Source: Gyrodactylus bullatarudis (taxonomy: Eukaryota; Platyhelminthes; Monogenea; Gyrodactylidea; Gyrodactylidae). From it: a stretch of 24,487 nucleotides of DNA. The notes beneath the pieces are model-generated. The model was given only the letters and a program-made list of their open reading frames with translations, made no database searches and was not told where the DNA came from. Position 1 is the stretch's first letter. Every line of letters begins with the position of its first letter. Below are positions 18,048 through 24,487 of the stretch, in pieces. The stretch lies in assembly GCA_012064415.1 (NCBI GenBank), contig SSNU01000020.1, positions 7,880 to 32,366 of the forward strand. Direction: 5' to 3'. The position numbers and the translations under genes are program-made.

Positions 18048-19831
18048 ATCATAAAAAACTATGTTGCAAACATTGCAATAAAGCTTACGCTCCGAACTGT
18101 GGCAAGAGGGTGTATTTTGAGCACCTGAAGAAGAATCATTTTGACATACAGTCAGTTAAAGAAACAATTAATGAAGATGAGGCCTCAAGAGTTGTTTCTT
18201 GTGCTCTTCAGTCAGGAAAATGTCAAGCCACATTTGACATTTTAATAACCCTTTTAATAGCATCCAATAATCTTCCCTTTACATTTATTGATAACCCAAC
18301 TTTAAAAGCTCTTTTGAAATTATTGGACTCCCCTTACAAATTAAAATCGCCCTCTACCTACAGGTATATTTATGTTGATAAACTTCATAATTATATCAAC
18401 GAAAGACAGGTAAATTATTTATATTTTCATGTGGATGTATTTTTTAGGATATGGAAATTGAACGGCTCTGCAGGGATAAGATCGGCCTTTCCATTACCTC
18501 TGATGCATGGCTGTCCAGAGGTAAAAATTACTTTCAATCGACAACGTTGAATATACAAAATGATAACCACGTTAAGGCCTTTTATGTCCAAGCCCAACCT
18601 GCCAATGATGTAAAAACAGGTGAGGCCATTGCAAAATCTTTAAAAGACTATATAATTTCAAAAAAATATATCTCTAACCTACCCTGCAAAGCCCTAGTTA
18701 TTGACGGGGCAGCTAATGTAAAGAAAGCTTCAAAGCTTCTTCTGGCTGATAAATCTATAACACATGTTCTGCATTGGTCTTGAATAAGAATTTTGAAAAA
18801 TATTCATTTATCAAAAATGGGCTTATCAAATTAGAAAAAATGGCTGCATTTATCAATACATCGTCGTGCTCAAGGCGAATTTTGAGAGATAAATTAGGCG
18901 ATAAAATATCAGGCCTCCCATCCCCCGTCATAACTAGATGGAATTCTAGAATTACCCTCCTTCAAAGATTCTTTAATATCGAGGATGTCATCAGATTACT
19001 TGAGGAATTTCCCCAAATCCTTGTAAACAAATTTATCCCTATTGAAAGACTAGTTTTCAAAAATATCCTCCCTCTATTAACTATTAATATCTATAAAAAT
19101 CTCTTCTGAATCAAAATGCACTATGCATGCGATTCTTCCCTATTTCCACGTTATATGTAATCATTTTAATAAATTGAAGAAAGAATTTTTTGACGAAAAC
19201 AATGATTTGCATAATCATGTTTCCAACTTTGTATTTGATCTTGAAAATACCTTCCTTCATTATTTCCCTAATTATTGCCAAGATGAAATATTATTTCGAT
19301 TAGCTCATTTTTTTGATCCCAATTTAAAAGGTTTTTTCTTTATTGATAAAAATATTATTAATGATTGTAAATCTTATATATTAAATCATTTTGACTACCC
19401 AAATGCCCTCAACATCCTGTAATCTTGATGATGTCCTTAACTATTCCTATCAAAGATCTAACTCTTTATCTGAAGAAATTGAAGCCTACTTAATAGATAA
19501 CCAAAAAAGGACTGATAATCCCCTTGATTTTTGGGCTCGAAGGAAGGAAAACAATCCAAAACTATCTAGAATTTCATCGTATTTCCTGTCTATCTCGCCT
19601 ACATCAGTTACATCTGAGAGAATGTTTAGTCTTGGTCGAAGAATAGTAACTGATTATAGAACAAGTCTTGCTCCCATTGTCACAGAGAAACTCATTATAC
19701 TTTCGCATGTGACAAGGACCTCCGAATCATTAGAAGCCCTGTTGAAACCAATACCTATTGCTGAGGAAGAAGATAATCAAGATGTAGAATCTATATTAGA
19801 ATTTGATATAAAATTTAATCATTATTTTTAA
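18048..19831 (+). pseudogene. hAT-superfamily transposase, frameshifted
   Basis: It opens after a good 3' splice-like site (TAATAAC then CTTTCAG, 18034-18047). A BED-type zinc finger reads CKHC ... EHLKKNH (18065-18135). After a 38-nt intron-like gap come DMEIERLCRDKIGLSITSDA then W, and VIDGAANVKKAS. A frameshift near 18755 leads to TRWNSRITLLQRF, another near 19080 to LPYFHVICNHF and FDPNLKGFF, a third near 19400 to the C-terminal dimerisation block PLDFWARR, SVTSERMFSLGRR ending TAA at 19831. hAT enzymes cut and paste with 8-bp target duplications. Domain order is complete but three shifts kill the frame. No terminal repeats were fixed. Confidence 0.88.
18410..18447 (+). other. Candidate 38-nt intron in the hAT gene
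   Basis: CAG|GTAAAT at the left and TTTTTTAG|GAT at the right, phase 0. Reading through shifts the frame away from hAT protein; removing the segment joins NERQ to DMEIERL in frame. It is AT-rich, like an intron. A 38-nt deletion-plus-shift explanation is possible but needs coincidence with both splice sites. Confidence 0.6.
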
Positions 19832-20429
19832 AGCCTATATTTCCTCAGGTAAACATGATCGTTTTATTAATTTTTATTTTAAATTAATTAAATTATCTTT
19901 ATTAAAAATTCATAAACTTCATATAATATTTAGACAATAGTTATTGAAGAAGACAAAAGGGATTTTGAGGATACGCCAGTTGAAATTCCAATAATCAGTG
20001 GTCCTGATCCCTCCCATGTATTTATACCTGGTCCTTCAAATGGAGTCTTGATGGTTGACGATTCTCCAGGTCCAAGTTCTGCCACCAAAAGGCAGCCATC
20101 AAAAACAATACCTTATGTCCCACCCAAAATATTTAAAATATCTTTTAATAAATAATATTTTTTACATTACATGTCTCAATAATGTATTTATAAATTTAGA
20201 TTAATGAGTATTATGATTGAGTAACACATGAAAAAGCTAATTAAAGTAAATTAAAATTTTTGATAAGTCAACAATTACTTAACATTAGAATTCAAATAAG
20301 AATTATCCCATCAAGGCTGAATTTTGGGAAAAATACAAGAATTGAAATACAATTATCCCTATAACTAATACAAAATAAATATTTTTATAATGAATATTAG
20401 TAGGTTTTATTATAAATTTCTAAGATATT
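19832..20429 (+). other. hAT 3' region with an unassigned open frame 19934-20155
   Basis: After the hAT stop, a GTAAAC donor-like site (19853, after CCTCAG) and an ATATTTAG acceptor-like site (ending 19933) border an AT-rich stretch. The following open frame of 73 codons has no ATG at its start and reads IVIEEDKRDFEDTPVEIPII, then Gly-Pro-Ser/Asp repeats (GPDPS, GPSN, GPSS) and a basic end, stop at 20153-20155. Acidic, Pro/Ser-rich and disordered in character. It could be a last exon of the hAT gene or a piece of another element; I do not recognise it. 20156-20429 shows nothing else. Confidence 0.35.
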
Positions 20430-20963
20430 GTGTTATCAAAAAATTTATTCGATAATAAGCTAAATAGAAATACCGGAGATGATCGAGATAAGTTGGTTCC
20501 TGTAAGAATGATGTTCCAGAAATTCTTGGAAAATTGTCAAAAATCTTATATTCCTTCCGAACAAATTACTATAGATGAACAACTCATTAGTTTTAGAGGA
20601 AGGTGTCCTTTTGAAGTTCATATGCCTTATAAGCCCGATAAATATGGGATAAAGATTCGGGCTGCATGCGATGCCAAAAACTCATATTTAGTGAATGCGG
20701 TCAACCAATGTCTTTCAAGGAAACTTATGGAAATTTCTCAAGATGAGCCTTTGACAGTAGACCCTCCGTTCAAGAAACAAAATGTTCTTTCTGTGAGTAA
20801 AGCCCGGTGTGGTTTATGTCCAAGATATAGAGACAGGAAAACTAGAACAACATGCTGCAAATGTGAGAGGAAGCCCTGCCAAGGACATGGCCAGATTATA
20901 TGCGATCAATGCTTTTATTTTGTACATAAACTAGGCAAAGTCAAAAAATCTATATTTTTCTGA
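20424..20963 (+). pseudogene. piggyBac transposase, internally deleted C-terminal part
   Basis: Open frame from about 20424 (no ATG at the family start) to TGA at 20961-20963. It reads LFDNKLNRN, DKLVPVRMMF, then SEQITIDEQLISFRGRCPF with the first catalytic Asp, and YKPDKYGIKI ending the shared block at about residue 90. It then jumps to the C-terminal Cys-rich zinc domain (C-x2-C ... CC-x-C ... C-x7-C-x2-C). The middle catalytic region with the other two Asp is missing, so the protein is inactive. With 17352-17931 it forms one piggyBac gene split by the hAT element. Confidence 0.85.
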
Positions 20964-21307
20964 TTAACGTTTTCTGATGTAAAATTTCACGCTGATTTCA
21001 AATATGCCAAAAAATATATTTGTTTCCCATCAAATACAAGAGTTACACGAGTTGAATTGATTTAACCATTTCGATAGCAACTAATTGTACTCAAACTCAA
21101 ATATCGACTCAAGGACTGCAGTTGAGAACTTGATCCTCACAACAAATATTAACAGATAGATTCTCCACTCACCTTCAAAATTTGGATCTGATCAGACATT
21201 TTTTTAAATCAGGAGGGCTCTTCATTATCAGCATCTTGGAACTTAACAAAATTTTGTTCAAGGATAGGATCAAGTGGATTTATTTAAAGCTCTTCAATAT
21301 TGAATAA
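20964..21307. other. No gene; contains a short dispersed repeat
   Basis: Likely 3' flank of the piggyBac remnant. The only structure noted is the repeat word at about 20970-21003, repeated near 24315. Confidence 0.4.
20970..21003 (+). repeat. Short dispersed repeat, copy 1
   Basis: TTCTGrTGTAAAATTT-x2-CGCTGAT pattern shared with 24315-24346 in the same orientation, with about five differences over 32 positions. Probably a fragment of an unidentified dispersed repeat. Confidence 0.5.
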
Positions 21308-21673
21308 CTAAATAGCTATCAGAGCGATATGATTATTCTGATATACCTCATGAATAGCATCTAGGTTTGCATTGACAACAATATTAACCAGAATCGTCGG
21401 TAGAATATAATCTTTTTTTGATATTGAGGTATTCTGATTTCTCAAAAGGTTGATAGCAGCTAGCGAAAAAAATTGACACTCGCTGTCGATATAATCTATA
21501 AAAATAATAGAATCCTTGACACTATTACAAATTTTTCGTCCTTTCTCGCGAAATATAATCGAAAGAAAAGTCTTCATTTGCTGATAGCTTGGGTGAATTG
21601 ACAAGAGTATCCAAAGCAATCTGAATTTCTTTGTATTAAGGAATTGAGGCTTAGATTTCTTCGGCATTACCAT
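21308..21673 (-). CDS. Unassigned 121-codon open frame
   Basis: ATG at 21673 (MVMPKKSKPQFLNTKKF) to a TAG near 21308. The N-terminus is basic and a Lys/Arg-rich patch is followed by alternating hydrophobic segments; no signal peptide, zinc motif or DDE block can be seen. It is the longest frame here not tied to a known element, but at this AT content a 121-codon frame can arise by chance. No promoter or splice context supports it. I do not recognise it and would not assign a function. Confidence 0.25.
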   Translation of the reverse strand: MVMPKKSKPQFLNTKKFRLLWILLSIHPSYQQMKTFLSIIFREKGRKICNSVKDSIIFIDYIDSECQFFSLAAINLLRNQNTSISKKDYILPTILVNIVVNANLDAIHEVYQNNHIALIAI

Positions 21674-22235
21674 ACGAATTTGAATTTAATATGATACCTT
21701 GTGATTGAGCTTAATTGATTAGTTGAAACAAAGTTCCATGAAATCGTTTAGTTTATTTTTCTAATATTTAGTATTGATATATCTTATAGTTAATTTTAAT
21801 TCTAACGTTCTAAAGGAATAAACATAAAAAATCATTTGATAAATTAATTTTTATCATTATTTACTTCGATAATGACATAATTACTTGTAAGTAGGTAAGC
21901 GAAATTTAAATTCTGCATTCAAAAAATTTTTTCTTCGATTTTTGATTTTTGAGAGGGGTGCGGCTGTTTAGGACCTTTCACTCCTAGGCGTCTACGCAAA
22001 AAATGATTTGCATATTCGTTATCTTCATGAAATCCTGATCTAGAAAATTCAACTCCAAATAAATCGAATTTTTCAAAGGGGTTAGGTTACTGTGAATTAC
22101 TCTTGAACAAACGATGTTTTGATAAAAATTATAACTAGAAGTATGGTTGATTCCAAGAATAAGCCCGAAAATTTCAAAATAAATCTCAGAAGAAATATTT
22201 TCTCATGCATGACTCCAAATACTTCCAAGAAAATA
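21674..22235. other. No recognisable feature
   Basis: AT-rich; no supported frame. 21944-21990 is a less AT-rich patch (GAGAGGGGTGCGGCTG) without a recognised function. Confidence 0.4.
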
Positions 22236-22307
22236 CAGTAAACTCCCTAGAAAATGTAGAGCTTAAAACCGGACTGGTAAAAAATTATAATCTAATTACT
22301 CATAAGT

Positions 22308-22594
22308 ATACTGACTTTTCAATGCTTCATCATTGGATTATCTTCTCAACAGTATTTTGCGAGAAAGTTTCGTTTCGAACGTAGGGCCATTAAATACATA
22401 CTATCAGATGCAGAATGAAAAGTTCAATTTGAAACTAGATGATTTCAGGTTTTTTTATGAATTGTCGTTTTTTATTCATACAAATAAGATAACCCCTTTT
22501 TCTTTATCCATTACACAATATTCTGGATACTCTCTGGTGGACTCGCGTATTCATTTTTTACCAAGATGAATCTCGTAAATTGTGGCTAAGCGTT
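22308..22594 (+). repeat. Inverted arm, left (287 bp)
   Basis: Inverted counterpart of 22943-23229. A 78-codon frame (22333-22569) in this arm occurs identically on the minus strand of the other arm (23204-22968), which shows the arms are the same at every coding position. The frame has no family motif, so it is probably not a gene. Confidence 0.9.
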
Positions 22595-22741
22595 TAATTT
22601 AACTGTTTATCTACAGTCATTTCTCAATGGGCTTTTTCTAGATTACATTCTCATCTCTGATTAGTCGGTTATTATAATGAGTATACTTTTTCTTATCTTA
22701 ATTCATTATTCCAACATTTCAAAAACGATATATAATATATA

Positions 22742-22864
22742 TGGCTTTCTCTTGAGGACCAAATGAAAATTATGGACATTAAAAACCGTAATTTGAATTA
22801 TGAAGAAATTGCCAGAGTAAGAAATTGTACAATTATCCAAGTATCAAGAAATTCGCTCACCTGA
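22742..22864 (+). pseudogene. Transposase helix-turn-helix remnant
   Basis: The frame reads WLSLEDQMKIMDIKNRNLNY then EEIARVRNCTIIQVSR and ends at TGA 22862-22864. This resembles the first helix-turn-helix of Tc1/mariner-type transposases ('LT-EER-kI-el---G-s--eIA-----s--tVsr'). No catalytic domain follows within the spacer. Its location between long inverted arms supports a transposon origin for the fold-back. Confidence 0.5.
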
Positions 22865-22942
22865 CGATTGCGTTGAAACTATTATGATCGAATCTTGAGA
22901 TCATACCAAGAAAGGTGTTCGAAAATATGATGACAGAACTTC

Positions 22943-23229
22943 AACGCTTAGCCACAATTTACGAGATTCATCTTGGTAAAAAATGAATACGCGAGTCCAC
23001 CAGAGAGTATCCAGAATATTGTGTAATGGATAAAGAAAAAGGGGTTATCTTATTTGTATGAATAAAAAACGACAATTCATAAAAAAACCTGAAATCATCT
23101 AGTTTCAAATTGAACTTTTCATTCTGCATCTGATAGTATGTATTTAATGGCCCTACGTTCGAAACGAAACTTTCTCGCAAAATACTGTTGAGAAGATAAT
23201 CCAATGATGAAGCATTGAAAAGTCAGTAT
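22943..23229 (-). repeat. Inverted arm, right (287 bp)
   Basis: Inverted counterpart of 22308-22594, separated from it by a 348-bp spacer. See the left arm. Confidence 0.9.
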
Positions 23230-23395
23230 TTGAACAAATTTCGATGAGTAAACTAGAATAATAAATTTCGCAAAAATAAATCTCAAATTTATGAAATCTT
23301 CAATTTTAAAATCAGCAGTATACTTATAAGTAAGTATAGATTGTTTTACCCGTCTGGTTTTAAGCTCTACATTTTCATGGAAGTTTATTGTACCA

Positions 23396-24487
23396 TTTTA
23401 AACAAACCATTCGAAATTTAATATTTAAAATTATTTCAGTATTACAATATTTTTTCTCAATCAAGGTATGCCATATAACCCAATTGCCATCCACAGCACA
23501 CAATTTTTTTTACAAACTTTGAGAAACTAAAAGAACAGTAAATTTTTGAAATTGACAAATCTTCTAATTTCACTGTTTCGATCTTAACGGAATGAGAAAA
23601 CAAAGGTTTTTCATATCGAGGGTTTTATAAAAAGGAAAAGTTCAATTTTAATATGAGAATAGAATTTAAGCCTTTCAAAAGATTTATATGACAATAAATT
23701 CATATAAGAAATAAAATCCAAATCGGTATTAAGAAATAAAATTTCTGTTCATAATTTTTATTTGAGTCGTTTTTTTCTGAGATTACTTTTAGAAATTTTT
23801 GGGTTCTTTCTTGGAATTTACTATTAAAATAATTCATAATCAACAGTTATTCACACTAACTATTTTCAATTTTAATACATTTATGTTTGAGTAAAATAGA
23901 CATCAAAATAATAGATCTTTCGCTGCTAGTTAATAATTAAATCAATGTTGCTTACTCTCCAATGCTTATTTACCGAATTAAGCTTGATTAATTAGATGAT
24001 AACGGATTCGATATTTCAAATTCAAACGATTTGAGAAAAATATTTTCATTCATGACTTGTATATATATGGTGCCCCCAAAGTAAAGTTTAGCTGAGTAGG
24101 AGGAAAAGAGTTGTCAAGGGGAAAACTCTGCTCATAACTTATTATTTCTGTATTTTCATAAACTGATCAATTTTCCGCTGTTACTATCTCCACGTCGTTT
24201 TCACTTGACATCTTTACAACATTGTTTGTCTGTAATTACAGGTTGGGTGATGATTAGATTACACAGGGAGTCATGAAAAATTCAAAATTGCGGTAAAAAG
24301 TAAAATAAAACTGATTCTGGTGTAAAATTTTGCGCTGATCCCGAATCTGTGCTCAGACCTGTAAAATTCACTATAATTTCTGAGATAATTGGAAAAAACG
24401 ATATTTCCCAAAATTCCAAATTTCCCAAATTTTTAAAATTAATTTTCGCAAAAACCGTAAATGTTATTGTATTAATTGTTTCGCAAT
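23396..24487. other. No supported gene
   Basis: AT-rich, no open frame of note on either strand. It carries the second copy of the short dispersed repeat (24315-24346) and a low-complexity patch of TTTCCCAAA/TTCCAAA words at 24403-24435. Confidence 0.5.
24315..24346 (+). repeat. Short dispersed repeat, copy 2
   Basis: Same orientation partner of 20970-21003; TGTAAAATTT and GCGCTGAT words shared with small changes. Confidence 0.5.

Larger units (their letters stand above)
22236..23395. mobile_element. Fold-back DNA transposon derivative (about 1.16 kb)
   Basis: Outer inverted blocks 22236-22307 and about 23313-23395 match imperfectly (shared AAAATGTAGAGCTTAAAACC); inner arms 22308-22594 and 22943-23229 match without visible difference. 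The right side has an extra about 83 bp (23230-23312) between the outer and inner blocks. The spacer holds a helix-turn-helix transposase remnant. Overall this looks like a non-autonomous Tc1/mariner-type derivative with very long terminal repeats. Target duplication not resolved. Confidence 0.65.

Noticed and set aside
22333..22569. 78-codon frame present identically on both arms of the palindrome, as a duplicated gene
   Set aside because: Duplication is explained by the inverted arms; no family motif, no promoter or splice context.
1..24487. CRISPR array, tRNA, rRNA or bacterial operon
   Set aside because: No regularly spaced direct repeats, no cloverleaf or rRNA-like blocks seen, and the content is eukaryotic transposons with intron-like features.

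Overview
The window is AT-rich eukaryotic DNA, almost certainly from a metazoan with a repeat-laden genome. No ordinary host gene, rRNA, tRNA or prokaryotic operon could be recognised. What is visible is a graveyard of at least six kinds of transposable element: a CR1/L2-type LINE, Penelope-like elements (PLE), a Ty3/gypsy remnant, an IS630/Tc1-mariner-related DNA transposon, a hAT transposon and a piggyBac transposon, plus several long inverted repeats. This mix would suit an arthropod such as a parasitic copepod, but that is a guess from composition and element content, not a sequence match.

Layout, left half. 1-1342 is an internally deleted LINE copy. 1845-2597 is a large palindrome built from two tail-to-tail copies of the 3' segment of a Penelope-like element. 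Each arm carries a hammerhead-ribozyme motif. 2613-3240 (minus) is a decayed LINE ORF1. 3256-6505 is a DNA transposon with very long terminal inverted repeats and a broken DDE transposase on the minus strand; a 349-bp MITE sits in its left repeat. 6790-7172 is a second fold-back. 7770-8940 holds two Penelope-like RT fragments in head-to-head orientation. The rightward one runs on to a GIY-YIG endonuclease remnant and the same 3' segment, with a third hammerhead motif (8925-9390). 10520-10735 is a gypsy RT remnant.

Layout, right half. 12410-16263 is the best preserved element: a LINE with the end of ORF1, a broken endonuclease, a 671-codon uninterrupted reverse transcriptase frame, a 3' UTR and a (TTCA)n tail. 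17352-20963 is a decayed piggyBac element split by a hAT transposon (about 18.0-20.2 kb). The hAT frame is restored by a 38-nt GT-AG segment that looks like a tiny intron. 22236-23395 is a fold-back element with apparently perfect 287-bp inverted arms around a transposase helix-turn-helix remnant.

The most interesting signal is the set of three hammerhead ribozyme candidates. They have matching core, two-base-pair stem III and a compensatory stem I change. They lie on the strand opposite to the Penelope-like coding sequence. Nearly all coding regions here are dead; only the LINE RT frame is open over a full domain.
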